A stretch of 64,000 nucleotides of DNA from Metellina segmentata (lineage: Eukaryota > Arthropoda > Arachnida > Araneae > Tetragnathidae): positions 17,756,298 through 17,820,297 of the forward strand of contig OX375879.1 in the NCBI GenBank assembly GCA_947359465.1. The letters run 5' to 3'. This document shows, piece after piece, positions 44,301 to 59,300 of this stretch; within the stretch, counting starts at the first letter, position 1, and every line of letters begins with the position of its first letter. The position numbers and the translations under genes were made by a program. The notes under the pieces were generated by a model that was given only the letters and a program-made list of their open reading frames with translations, was not told the DNA's origin and did not search any database.

Positions 44301-47300
44301 TTAGAATAGAAACCATTGGAAAGATTCTATAGCTCCTTTGCTTTGAATAGAATAATTTGGAAAGTATGTAATACGTGCTTTTGTATCGCTCTTTTATTAA
44401 GAATAGAATCCTTTGGAAAAATCGCTCATTTCTTTACAATAAAATATTTTGGAAAGATTTTATCGCTCGTTTAGTTAGAGTAGAATCATTTGGAAAGATT
44501 CCATCACTCCTTACCTCAGAATAGAATCATTTGGTAAGATTCTATCGCTTCTTCCCTTAAAAAAGAATCCTTCCGAAAGATTACATTGGTCAAGGTTAAA
44601 ATTGGATAGAAGTCACGCAGGGTGACTTCTATCCAATTTTAACCAATTTTAACCCCCTCTCAGGGTTAAAATATTTCAGTGAAAGCTCGACATAGGCTCT
44701 TGCTCTGAAAACGCCTCATGGTGTAGGTAAATACACAAGATATATTTTTTCTCATCTTGCAGAATCCATCTCCATTCAAACAGTCACCACGCGCCTTGAA
44801 ACATTTGGCAACTGATCAAATTGCTCTATCACACTAAATGAGCATCACTCACGCAAAAATGAGTGTATCCTTATCCTCCTCGTATATTTCACTCGTTTTG
44901 GACCTGTGTTGTTAATTTTATGTCTGGGCTGCTCAATTATTGTTTCCGAGACCACTTGCCTCAACACCCGAAAGTAAAATACCTGACGCGGGGCTCGTGA
45001 AATGCCAGATGCAATACTATCAGTGAGTCGAAATACACTCTATAACAAAAAAATCGACGCACCAAGAAGAAATTATCCGATTGCTTTGAAATTTCGTATG
45101 CAAAAATGTTTTGATCAAATATGCAAATGATTAAAATTTGGTGTCCAATGAATGAATAGTGTGATCTCCAGCGCATCGGAACTGCGCATCCAGCAGATGT
45201 ATATAAGGAGTTGTTCTTGAACTGTTGTTAAAAATTTCTGCTGCATTGCGATTTAGGATACCTTTCAACGACTGAAAAAATGCCTCGCCGCAGGATTCGA
45301 GCTCATTACGAGCAATTTTCAGAGTTTGAAAGACGTCGTATCATTAGATTGAAAGAGGCAGGTTGGGCAAATCGGAGAATCGCTCGTCTTGTAAGTCGAA
45401 GCGATGCGGCGATTAGAAGATGCTGGAAAGAGTGGGTGGACAATGGCAGATTTCAGCGTCATGATGGTAGCGGTCGACGTAGGGCCACAACAGATCGCGA
45501 GGACAGAGTGATTGTCATATCAGCTGTCACAGCGCCTGATCCATCACTATCAACCATCAGTCGAGCGACCCACACACGAGTGTCCACCATGACCATTCAC
45601 AGACGGCTGAGAGAGCGAAATCTGCGCTCGTACCGACCGTTATGCCATCTGCCACTCACGACTGCACACTGTCGAGCCAGATTACGGAAGTGCTTGGTTC
45701 GATCAGGCTGGAATGATGCTGACTGGGGACGTATGGTCTTTAGCGACGAATCCCGCTTCCAACTGTGATCATCCTGACGATCATCGAAGACGTTTCTGGA
45801 GACGCCCAGGGCAGCGTGCCGATCCTGCTTTCACTATTCCACGCCACACGGGCCCTGAACAAGGAGTTATGGTCTGGGGTGCCATTTCCCTTGATAGCCG
45901 GGCCCCTTTGGTCGTCATTAAAGGTACACTTACTGCACAGCGGTACGTTGACGACATTCTGAGACCTGTTTTGCTACCGTTACTTTCGCAGTACCCTGGG
46001 CTTATTTTTCGGCAAGACAATGCCAAACCACATACGGCACGTATTGCTATGAACTGTCTTCAAGCTTGTCAAACACTTCCTTGGCCAGCCAGATCACCAG
46101 ATCTCTCTCCCATCGAGCATGTCTGAGATATGATGGGAAGGCGACTGCATCCGGTAGGGAATATTGATGACGTAGTCCGACAATTGGAGCAAATTTGGCA
46201 AGAAATACCGCAGGAGACCATCCGGGAGCTTTATCGGTCTATGCCACGCCGTGTGGCAACTTGCTTCCAAGCTAGAGGCGGGTCAACACCTTATTGAGCT
46301 CGTTACTGTAACTCTGAAATAAATCATTCAATTGTTCTGAAATTTTAATCATTTTCTATTCTGTACATAATTTTCTTATCCACCAATTTTTGTCTCCATC
46401 GGACAACTTCTTCTTGGTGCGTCGATTTTTTTTGTTATAGAGTGTATGTGTGAGCTGTAAAATTACATTTTATCAAGATCTTTTCTCTTAAAACAGCTCA
46501 GTTGTGTGAAGAAGACTTGGCGAAGTTAAGGAAATGGACCTTGACTTTAGTGCCTGAAGACGACAAAAGGCTCAGCGTAACAGGAGAAATAGAAGCAGAG
46601 GAACTAGGTAATGGATGGATTTTAATTGACTACATCGAAGTTCTTTGACACGAGAAATAGTTGTTGATTGTTACTCTAGGGCAGAGGTTCCCAAATTGTG
46701 CATCATTGTTCCCAATCCTGCAGAGGTCCTTAAAGTCCAACTCCCCCCCCCCCGGAGGGGGGGGGGAGGGAGCCGCAGAAGGTTCAAAATATTTGTGTTC
46801 CGCTAGGTGATTTAGGTATTCAAAAATCAAATCATAAACTTTTGACGTTGAGAACGTTTTAGAAGAACCTTGCTTTGATAGAGAGAGTGAAACTAAAATG
46901 TCGTTAATCGCTAAAGTTACCTCAGGTCCTAACACCCAGTACATCAGTTTTTGATTTCGTTCAGCTCTGGAAATTTAGAATAGGCACCTTTACGGTTCAA
47001 ATAAAACTCTACATTTCAATTTCTTCTTTAAAACGACCATAAAATGCAGTCGTTCATATGAATTGCTCTGGTGTAGGCATGGAACACCAGAACGAATGGT
47101 AGAACGAAACACCAACAAATATGTCGTTTACAAAACGGTCCCATTCATCAACATACTACTTTGAACTTTAAAAACGTAATCGGTAAACAAGGATTGGATG
47201 TTTATAGCACAAAAGCCAGATCTGGTGAAGCAGCGTTCCTTCCGTGAAGTTAATGGACACAATCAAGCACGCATGGAAAGGTTGTGCTGACACCGATGAT

Positions 47301-50300
47301 ATACATTCAGGGTAGTGACAGAATAGAAACTTCGCCGCGTATTCCTCGCAGACTGCTAACGCAGTAGGCAAATCCACTGAATCACGGCTACATCAATCGA
47401 TATGTTAGTATTTAGACCAGTGGTTCTTAAATTGGTGTGCGAGAGAAATTTCTATATTATCGATGGAATGTACCGCCGGTAAGAAACGAGCGAACGCTAC
47501 GTCGACTTTTAACCGACTTATAACGGGGTTTTTTCCGTCTGGTTATAACTGCCCCGGTTTAACCGAGTCAAAAAAAAAACGGTTTTTAAAATAACCGATT
47601 TTTAAAAACTTCAAGGTGTTTCTATTTAGTTGTATATAAAAAATGCTAAATGTCGTTAATTGTTTTTATTTATCACATCACAACTGTTATAAAAATTCAC
47701 ATTTATTCTAAAATAAATTAAAACTTAATTGTGTCAAAATGAAGGAACACAAACTAATAAAATAATTAAAACATTAGTTACCTTGTTAACATTGTTTTAT
47801 ATATTCAACCCAATACTTTTTATTTACTCTGCTCATAAATACTCGCTCAGTTATATGCTGGGTAGTTAATCGACTTGTGCCATCCGAAACCGCAAAATTC
47901 AGAGCAGATACTAATCGTCCAGATAACACTGAACTTTCAACAACTGTCAAATACTTAAAAGCTAGCAATGCTAATGCAGATCAACATGTCTTTCTTTGAC
48001 CCCAAAATTCAGGTGGACTACTATCCCTTAACCACAGAGGTTGCTGCAAATATAGTTTGAGCTCATTGGGAAAGTAAGCATCTGCACCCTTCGATTTTGG
48101 AAAAATGGATTTTGTCAAATTTTTGTCATGTGTTGCCCAAAGAAGGCCTGGGTTTGTTGAATCTCCCTCTCAGGTATTGCTGAAGGAGGCGAATTTTTTC
48201 CTAATTGATTCAGTCAGTGCGTTAACTCTGCTGACTTGGGAAGCTGCTTGACTAGCACTTGTGGAGGACTTATAAAGTTTTTTTAATCTGGGGTCAAAAA
48301 GAGAGACTTTGCACAGAAGAGAGTTGGATGAAAGAAGTTTTGAACGAGCGGTAAAACTTTGCGACAACTTTGGTAATAGCATTTTAGAAATATCATGAAT
48401 AGGGGTAATTTTTGCCAGTGATGCCTTAATACATGAAATAAGAGGAACCAACTAGACTACCAGTTAAATATTCACTACTAGATTCAAACTCGGCGCTTGT
48501 AAAGGTATGTGTTAGGCATCTCCTGTTGAATTTTACATCGTAATTAAACGTTGTTTGGTATGAATGTACTTTAGATCATCGCTCGCCCCTTTTTTTATAC
48601 CTCAACCCGCATAGACAAGCAATGCAAAGTCAGAGAATGAGAACAAGCTATGTCACGGGAGTGGTTGGAAAGGGATATAAACTATGTGGATCTTGAAAAA
48701 TCAGTTATGAAAAGAGGACCATTTGCATCCCATCAACAGAGGCCACGAATATAATTTTCTTGAATTTTCGGGGTCGGTTTTTTTCCGGTTATTAGTTTTT
48801 AAAATAACAATCGCAGTTATAACCGTGCCAAGAAAACACCGAAAAAAAACCCGGTTAACCGAAACGAAAACACCGACTTACCGGTTTAACCGGTCGGTTA
48901 TTGACATCCCTACTCTTTACCTTCGCCTCAGCTACTGAGGTATGTAAAGTGGAGTAAGCAATGCTGGCTTCGAAGACGGCACCAAAATGCACCAGGCTAG
49001 AAAAATTATTGACTGAGAAACCTTTTAATCTGCAGAAATAAAATCTTCTCTTTTGAATAAATAATAACCCTTTTTAGGCTGTATTAATTCCTAGCCCCTG
49101 CTTGGCCAGCAAGGCATTGCCTTGACAGTTCTTTTCGTAGGGTCAGGTGTGACCATTGCCCGCTAACCCCCGGTGATTGCTACGACTTAGTTTGAGAAGC
49201 AAACAAAATGGGAATTCGTAGCCTATTGGATAGCAGCCATCACGGCGTTGCCTGTGGTGGCCTCGTCATTGTTGAATGCGTTCAAATTCAAATTGCGAAG
49301 AGATCCAATCGGCGTGACATTACTATCTCTTGTGAAAGCATAAATATTTAATTGAAAAATATTTACTTTAAGAAAATCAAAAGCACAAAGTATCGATCTA
49401 TTGTAAAATTTTCCGCAGATTTCAAATCCGTTGAAATTTTTACTGTATCTTTAACAATCGAGGATACAGAAAAAGAAAGTACATAACTCTAGTTAAAGCT
49501 TTATTTGTTTTGTTCATCCGCTGAAATCGTTCCTCGGAAAATCAAACGGAAAATATAAATTTAGAATATGTCATCTCTTTATTCTGAGCCAATTAACTAA
49601 CAATAATAATATTCAACAATATTCAACAATAATAACAGTCTAATTAGATAACAATAATAATTAAATTCCAATAAATTCATTTAAAAATGTCCTAGATTAA
49701 ATTTTTAAATTTGAGCGGGTTAGAAAAATTGTAAAAAATTCGGACTGCCTGTGTGCCCAATCTCATTATTGTAAGTGCCATAGATTCGTCAGGACAGTTC
49801 ACACACACACTTAAGCACTTCCTTTTATAATAGTAGTAGAGATTTCTTCCACGAATAAAATGCCAAATTATATTTTAAATTGGAATCATCACCAGGGTCA
49901 GAATTTTCATTACTTTTGCACATAAAAACAAACGCTATCAATCGCTTCTATGCAAGTGATGATTTACACGTGACTGTTTCAAAAAAGGAGCCTCAATTAA
50001 AAAGTATTGTTTTGAATAAACAACAAAGTAGCCAGCAAAAATGGAGATACTGTTTTGCATGTATATGTAAATATATATGTTTATTTTTCAATAAATAAAT
50101 ATGAAAATGATAAAAAACATACGTTGAAGCAATGTTGTTTAAAATAAAGATTAAAACACAGAACAACGTAAATCAATTCAAAGGAATCAAGACGATTAGA
50201 CGAGTTTCGTTACATCGACCTATAACGCCCTTTAGCCCTCGTAAGAAAACAAATAACCTCCCTACAGCGTCCAAATAATATGAAACAATAAAGAAAAATA

Positions 50301-53300
50301 AACCAGAACTCGACTATTTTATTACAGATTATTTTCCCTTAAAGTGTATGTATATGTTACCGCTGAAGTTCGAAAGCCGTTAATGTGCACATTGCATAGC
50401 TAATCTGAAGATTAACTTATTTACTCCGTTAACGTGCGGAATCAAGAGTATTCCGTATTTAACCTAGGTAATGTGCACATTAACGGCTTCCGTTTCGTTC
50501 AAGTTCAAAAGTTTCTTTCTCTCATTTCGTATCCCTACACCTTTCCTCTCTCCCTACACTTTGTTTGTTTCATTAATTGTAATATTTTGAACCATTTGAT
50601 TCTTTCTATTAAATTTTTTAAACTGATTGATGACTGATTCTATCACACAACTAATTTGTCGATTGTTTGATTGTATTAACTTGTTTCTTTAGATATCGAA
50701 AAATAAATAAATAACGTTGTGTTAATTTAAGCGTACAGAAACGTTGCTGTTGTTCCAGCAAATATATTATTTTCACTTTAACGAGTGCCTATTAGGTAAT
50801 GTGCAGATTATCTAGGTAATTTGCAGATTACCTAGGTAATTTGAAAAGTGAAACAATTTTTGGTACTTTCACGGATTATCCTAGTTAATATGCACATTAC
50901 CTAGATAATCTGTATTATTACTGATTACTGCACTTTAGCGGTAACATATACACTACGAATCCCGAAAACCGACCAGAAAATATCAATATTTTTTTATTAT
51001 TTCAAGATATTTTCAAGCTCCTTAGCTTTAAGACGATACCAAGCTCGTGTAAATATTCGCGTTTTCTAGTTTTTAAGTATTGTTATCTTAGACAAGTATG
51101 TTTCCAAAAGTTTAAACTCAATTTCTGAAGAATTGTGTTTTTGCAATAGGATGATTTTATTCAAACAGTGATAACTGTATGATGAATTGATCTACTATAA
51201 TTATTTTTGTTACATTATAATCTATAGTATAAATGGTGGATGTTTTGAGCCTGAGGCAATGTTATTAGTTAAGAAATGAACTTTTAGTTGGTTTTTAAAT
51301 ATTGAAATGTCCTGAAAAAAATCGATTTTTTTTAGACTACCTTCGTGTAAAAAAAATGTCAAAAAGAGAAACCTATTCTCTCTAGGAACTTGATGGAGGG
51401 TCTAAACATAAAAATAATATTAGGAATAATTTCCAATTGGAATCATCTTTCTGAACACATTAGAATTTGAGATATCACTGTCACTGTTAAAACAACATGC
51501 TAATTGTATCTAAATTAAATACATTATGATTAGGTTAATTTGAATGTTTTCCACTGAAATTAATTATTTTTATTTAACTTTCTATTTCATTCAGCTGGAC
51601 GTCTTAAAGAAAGATTTCCATCGATTTTGAATCAACCGTATTCCCCAGAGAAATTCATCTTCGAGTACACTAAAAAAGACCGAACAAGAAGCACCGCAGA
51701 AGCGTTTGCGAGGGGTTTGTTCGACTACGAACAGTGTAAGTATGAGACTTATCTTCAAGAAACAGCAATTGTTTTGAAATCGAACAAAAGCAAGTAGCTT
51801 TTAAGTCCTTAATTCCTAACCTATGTAGGGCCACGGACTAGGAACCGGAGGGTTCTGAGTTCGAATCCAACCAAAGAACGTCGTGTAAAAGGGGTGTACG
51901 TTAAATCAATCATGGCCTACAATGTACTGACGTTGGCATAGCTGTAAAAGTTTGGAGAGTGGAGTGCCAGCTCAGGTGTGGCTTCGTCATCTGACCGTGG
52001 TTCTAAATTACGTGGTTTGTCCTCGGATCTTTCCCTTTGGTGTTGGTCCCGGACCGTCACCAATAGCCAATTGTGTTGCTCCAGTGTGACGTTAAATAAT
52101 ACCAAAATACCTAATCTGCGAAACGAAAGTGTTTCTACATCACTCTGACGTCAACCCCCGCCGGCGACATCTCCAAGAATGCTTGAATCAGAACATTTTC
52201 AGGTAGCCCGGTTGGAAGAGAAACGGATTAGCAAGCACAGGGTTGCGAGTTCGAAACTCGATTCAATTTAAGACCGTCGTGTACAAAGAGGGATGATGCT
52301 CCTCGAATCTATCGTGGCCTACAATGTACTCACGTAGGTATGGTGTAGTATGGAGAGTGTGGTGCTAGAGCAGGTGTCGATCTCGCATATGACCGTGATT
52401 CAAAATGACGACGACTTTCCTTTAAGAATGGATCTCGGACCGTTGCCAATAGCCCGTTGTATTGTTCCAGTCCAGGAACTCAACTACGCACTTCGTCACT
52501 ACCTCCTAGATCATAAAAGCCCTCTGTCTAGTTTATGACGTCACCAGCAGAAGGGCAAAAGTCTTTCGATCGCAAATTCAGAAAATCTTTGAAAATGAGA
52601 TTATTTGCTAAAAAAAGCAGTGTGTTTCGGGGTATACAATTGAAGGGTTCTAAACAAAAACAGCACTTGTTAAAGGTTATTAAAACTAAGAAAAATACTC
52701 CACGAACTATCCATTTCCATGGAAAATTACTTATATTAAGGTACAAACTCAGTATTTGGGAACATAGAAAAAGCACAAATTTATGTACACAAAATGTACA
52801 TACAAAGCATACAACAAATTTTTTATGCTTTACATTCGAGGCAATTCTATAATTAGATCATTGAAGCCTATTACAGTTGTTGAATAGATATAATAGCAAA
52901 GTATTGGTTAGTAAAATACAAAAGAAAGAAAAATTAAGATGCTTTCACTTTTTTACTGATGCCTAAGTTTAAATATGAATGCTATTGTAGACAAGGCATC
53001 TAACAAAATTTTAATTTTTATTTAAACATTTTTATGGTACATTATATAAGGGAAATGATGAACTAACCGAAGATGCATAAATAATAGGAATGAATGTGCC
53101 CGAAGGTCTTAGTGAAGAAGTTGACTAGGCAATTAAAAAACCAGGTAGACTCGGGTGAATTACATTAGACATCCTTAGAGGGAAAGCCGGAGAAAAAATT
53201 GAAAATGTACAACCCTGGATTAAACACAATTTTACCTTTTATCCTGTGTTATGTTTCGAGTTTTCTTTTATTTGGTAATTGATCATCTTGTCATTTTTGG

Positions 53301-56300
53301 ACCTACAATAGTTTTTCAAAGGTGTATTTGTAGCTGATCGCAAAAGCAACTTCATAATTTTAGTTGATGAATGCCGCTCGCATGATGTAATACTTAGTTC
53401 CTTGGATATCAGTAATTCCTGAGTAGCACGCAAAACAAACAGGCGTTGGTTTGATACTTTAAAAAATTCACTCTTAAATTCTCTCCCAACTAATTTTTGC
53501 AGAACAATAAAATTATGCATTATGACATATACTGCATTCACAGCTGGATACTTTAATTCACCTCTGTCACAATTATGGATATGCTGAAAGCCTGAATGAA
53601 TAATTAGTGGTTTTTCAATAACTAAATTGCCACTACAACGTTCACATTTAGTCGTTTTTACAACTGAATGACAACAATAACCAGCTAAATATGTGACCAA
53701 AGGAATGTTATCAGAAATTGAATCTATGTCATTATCTGTGACCTCAATATGTGGAATCAATATGGCACCATAAACGCATATAAACACTTTTATACATCAG
53801 TATATTTTACAGTAGAATACGCGTATTGTAATTACTTCGACTCCCAGAGTTTGATAACAATAACCGAGTAATAATATTAACCAAAAAATCTGAAAAGTGC
53901 TGTTCTATAGATATTTGTTGTGTACTGATTTTGATTTAACCAAAAGAGCACGTTAGGCGAAGTTCAATAAAGTTATGTTTGTGAATTGTTGAATACCATT
54001 ATAATACGATACATTATTAAACTTGCTGAATAATTAACATAGCGAAAGGAGAATAAAACAGGATGATCACAGATGCTGGGCTTTTGGTGATTCGAAAAGA
54101 ATTTCGTAACCTAACAAATATTTCATTGGTTTTAATTACTTAAAGTATATTAAAAATGAAATCAATATACCTTTTTCTCCCTTTCTTAGCAACTGCGAGT
54201 GTAAAATTTAATCACGATAATCCTGTTACGAGATTCTCCTTAAATAAAATTCTTCAATCGTTCTCTACAAAATACACTTTACTGTATCTGACTTCACACA
54301 TAGAAATATTTACACGGCTGCCTTATCAGGTATTCTTTTTTGGAATTACACGAAAATATAATAGTAACTAATGTCAAAACGATTATACGAAAATGTAACA
54401 GTAATTAATGTGCAAACGATAATACGGAAATATAACAATAACTGATGTGCAAACGATAATTCGAACTACTTTTAACAAGTCCACTGATGAAACGCTTGCT
54501 AGGATGGCTTCAGCATTCAATTCAAACAAGACACGAATTGTATACCTTTTGATGGTGACGTCATATAAGGTTTGCGTATCAGTCAGAAGGCTGTATAATC
54601 TAGGAGATAGTGACTTCGTGGGCTTTACAGACAACCATCAACCGGGGTTACTTTGCCCATTTTTAAATGTTTAGTAAAAAAAATCTGTGTATTTCTCTAT
54701 CAGATGGAGAGGGTAAAAATTTCTAGGCATGGGGGAGGGCTTACATTATTGATTTATGGTGTTTAAATATTTTTTCATTGCTTTTTCTTTCATTAATAAT
54801 TCAAAAACCTGGTGGGCAAAGTTACCTAGACAACAGGGGTAACTTTGCCCACCAGATGTTTTCTATTGAAAACTGCCTCTACAGTCACTTCTGGGTCATG
54901 TTACTTTTGTGGTGTAAAATGAGCCAAAATAAACAGGAGAACAGTTGAAAACAATTTTATTTATTATTTTTTTAATTATATTTATACTAGGCACTTGTTA
55001 AATTGTTAGATTCTCGTTATAAAATTTTAGTAGGTAACTATTAGCATACGAATGAGAAATAAAGAACATATGTAGGTAATATGACTTAGACTGTTTGGAA
55101 AAATATTGAGAAATCTTCAAAAGGGTAGTTGCCTTGTCGTTCCTTGGAGATGGAGTTTTGAAAACAACGTCGGTCAGAGAAATGCTGGGTTCGTCCACTT
55201 TTTCAGGAAAAGTGAACGGATTCCCTTTGTCTTTGGTTCTCAGATAGGAAACTTCCAAGTCACCATCGTCACATATGTTTACAATTTTTGCCAGGAAATG
55301 CTTCTAAGTTTGTTCTTGAGTAATTTCACGACCACAAAGTCTCCTGCTTGTAAGTTCAGGGGCCTTTCATCCATTTGAATGGTTTGTTCCGTTTCCCATC
55401 ATTCTTTCTTCATCAGAACTGTAATTAGGTGCTTAAAAGCCTTCATAATATTTTTCATACACAGCTAGTTAGAGGTGGCCAAAAAAAAATTCCTATGGAT
55501 CATGGGGTAACATAGCCCATCAAAACAATGATATGAAATATAGACAGTATAAAAATTCCACAATCATATCCCTTCAATGGTTATTATATGCAACACAAAT
55601 AGAAATAATTTGAAAAACTTGACACAAATGACACACAGTCCAAACTTTTCTGAAATTGCTCAAGTCGATTAATTCAATATCATCTCCCATTTATCAAACC
55701 ACAAATGTACAAATTTCGGAACTTTCTGTCAATGTCATTGCATAATTTTGGTCATAAATTCCAAATAAGAATGTATAGGGTTTTGGATTGTTTGGAGCAA
55801 GGTCCTAGTGAGATTTCGGCTACATATTGGTCCAAATCTATGCAACTAAAAAAGATTTGTAAAAAACTCCGAAACATTCTACTATTGTGGTTTTGATCGA
55901 TTAAAAGCAAAAAATATGAACTTGGTATTCTATTCTTGACAATAATATTAAATTTCTGTATTGTAAAAACTGACTTTTTGTGTTGCAGATAACAGAATAG
56001 ATTTCAATAACAAGACAAACGATGAAGTTTTAACATTTCATAAATCTTGTAAAGCCTTTCAGGTAATTTTTTTAATATTTTCACTTGTTTTCATTTTCTT
56101 TCAGTGCTGCATTTGTGTCAACAAATGGATCTTTCGTCAACTCAATTGCGTCACATTTTATGAATACACGTTGATTCGATATTAGCTAAAAACAACAAAA
56201 TTGTTCCGAGTTATATTTTAAGCCTAGTCAGATCTATGAAATATGAATTATTTCGAAGAAACTGTCATGGTCTATACTTTCGAACTAAACAATGTGTTGC

Positions 56301-59300
56301 AAGACCTCTGGTCTTGTAGGATCGCTTGACTGCTTCATCCGACCATCAACAGCCTTGTTACAATACACAGATAATTTTAGCTTTGGTTAACGAACTTCCG
56401 TATCCGTTTATAAATTCTAAATCGTATTCACACACACACACACACACACACATCACATGTTCCAACTACCAAACTCTAATAAAGGTACACTATTGTTAAA
56501 TACATAACTACACAAATATAAATAAAAGTCAATTTTCACGTTTTTGTAGAATTTATAGTTTTAGTAAGAGAAAACCCTCCAGAAAAACAGTCACCCAGAA
56601 AGTATAGAATATATGAGTGAATATAAATATAAATAAAAATGCAACTTATCTAAACATGCATAAAAGAAAAATTATGTTATGTATTCACTAAAGTAAAATA
56701 TATGTAAAATATAAAAATATAGAATAACATGTGAAACTTGTACAAACACAGACACAAAATCACCTCACACAGACACAAATCACCAGCAATGCTGCATAAA
56801 AAATATATTCAATCCTTTGGGCGTAGCACACACATACAGACAGATGACAGACACCAACCGCTCAAGGGACGGATTTTGCATCAGAAGGGCCCAAAACGAT
56901 AGAAAACTTGAAATGGTCGAAAATATTCAATGTACAAACACTTCATTTTTATTAATATAGATTGTCTTTCTAATTGAGAAAACATATTTGTTTCCGATAA
57001 AATTAACTCTGACCAATGCCACATTGTATTCTATTGAAAGCACTAACGTCTTTCTAGAAACCTCATGGGACATACGGAAGGGGGATGGGCTTCCCCAAAA
57101 TATTCTCAATGCTGCAAAAATAAATATTTGAGTTAGCTCAACCTACATAAATCTAAGTTTTGTGTAACCAATACGATAGAGAAAAACGTAGACCATTTTT
57201 AAAATAGTCACAAATATCTGTAGGTAAAAACCACTTTTAACATTACAGCGTTTCAATGAGATATTGAACTAAGCGAAGAAACCTAGTTAGTGCTACTGAG
57301 TGACTGTCTTTGAATAGGTAGGTAGTTGAGTTAATGTCGCACTGGAGGAAGACATCGGGCTATTGACGGCGGTCCGGGATCCAAAGGGAAAGATTCCATG
57401 ACAGCCTTTTGTCGTTTTGAAACCACGGTTAGATGACGCGGTCACACCTGAGCTGGCACCCTACTCTCCAATTCTCCACACCATGCCAACATGAAGACAG
57501 TTGGAGCTACGAGATATTCAACGTGCACCAGCCCCCATGTACCCGGCGGTCTTTGGTTGAATCTAGTTTCGATCTCCCGTCTCTCCGGATGCTAATCCGC
57601 TAATCTTCCAACTGGGCTAAGCGGCCCTCGTCTTCGAATGGGAAGGGAGAAGACGGAGAAAAGTGGTTTCATGCTTGGCTTCTTGTGCACTGGCTGTGGC
57701 TTTTCAAGGGAAAGTATCCATGGGAATCGTGCCCTTCACGACATCTTGTGTCAAAAACAATGAACTGAAACCTGTTTAATCACAGTTTGTTGATCATACA
57801 CATGATACTGTCAAGGGGAAAAAAACACTACGAAAGAAAACTGGGCTTTCCCCGAAATTATTTTTATAAGACATGCCTCACTTGTCATCCTCATGTATAG
57901 TTCAAGAATAGCAACAAAACCTACTCTTAGATCGCAAGCTCCAGCCCCAGCACGCCATACCAAAACCAGCCTTAGCTCTATCACATTTCGAGAACGTCGC
58001 CAATCGTACTTCTATTAAACCTGCGCTTTAGTTTCAGAGGTTTTTTAAGAAAGAGCAAAACTTGGATCCTTGGTTTTCTTAGAATTCCGAAAAAACGTAC
58101 GAAATATTTCATTGCAAGAAGTATTTATTTTTATGCTCAGTTTAACTGTCAAGTTTCGTTTGAATGCATGTTTTAAAAATATCGATGGGTAGTATTTTGG
58201 ATGGTTGACTTCAGAAACTAGAGAGGGGACTCCTTAATTAAAACGGGCCACGGTAACCCGATCGATAGAGTAACGGGTTAGCAATTGGAGGGTTGTGTGT
58301 TCGAATCCAACCAAAAACCGTCATCTAAAAGGGGGTTAGTGCACATTAAATCTGACTTGGACTGCAATGTCCTCACATTGGCGTAGTGTGGTAGAGTGGA
58401 GAGTGGGGTGCCAGCTCAAACTCATCATCTTCTGATCTTGATTCAAAATGACGTAGTGTTGTCATCGGGTCTTTCGCTTTGGGTTTGATCACGGACCGTC
58501 ACCAATAGCTCATCGTGTTGCTCTAGATGCGACGTTAATTAAGATACTTACCTACCTACCTATATTAAAACTGCAATGCCAAATAATTTAAATGTACAAT
58601 CCAAAACTGACTGGGCAATCGACTCGATTTCAATTGTCTTACTTCATCGACTGTAGTACAACGGAAAGTTACCAAGTTACAAATCAACATAAAAATGAAG
58701 AAAATAGAAGATTGCTGATGTAAAAACTTGTGCTGTAGAACGTGACTTCCTCCACATTTAGGCATGAATCGCTAAAAACCGAACGCTTAGAATTTTTTAC
58801 CACATTCTGAACCCCATAAAAAATATAAAAGTAGAGTTGCAATGGTAAGCTTTTTAGGTGTATGTTTTTCAATTAATATCATTATGACGACTACTTCATT
58901 CTGCTGGTGAAAACGAACAGTCATCATTTGATAGGTTCGTGGGACTATACAAAACGACCACCCATTGATTCATTTGATTGCTCCACGCGGCAATGCAGGG
59001 TTTGTCCATTTCTCTAATTTTGTCGCAACTCAATAGAACTGCGTATTCACATATATTCCCTATCATAAGATGTTGTGTCGCCAAACGAGGTGATAAGATG
59101 CCAAATCAGTCAACCGTCAAATTTTCACAGAGTGGTCACATTACTACTACTTGACGTGTTGGATACACTTTTTGAAGTTCCTTTCAATAGCAATGCTCAA
59201 TCTACTTCTGTGTTTAACGTCTGTGATCGGAACTAAATGGCGACTTCCTTTTCTACATCGTCATCGTTGGAAAAGCCTCGACCTTATAATGCATCAGAAG

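Noticed and set aside
44066..44585. CRISPR-like regular array
   Set aside because: The 41-bp units are directly adjacent with no unique spacers, and the context is an animal intron.
52535..52852. 105-codon basic frame MTSPAEGQKSFDRK...
   Set aside because: No recognisable domain, lies in intron 5 after a SINE, and the composition is AT-driven.
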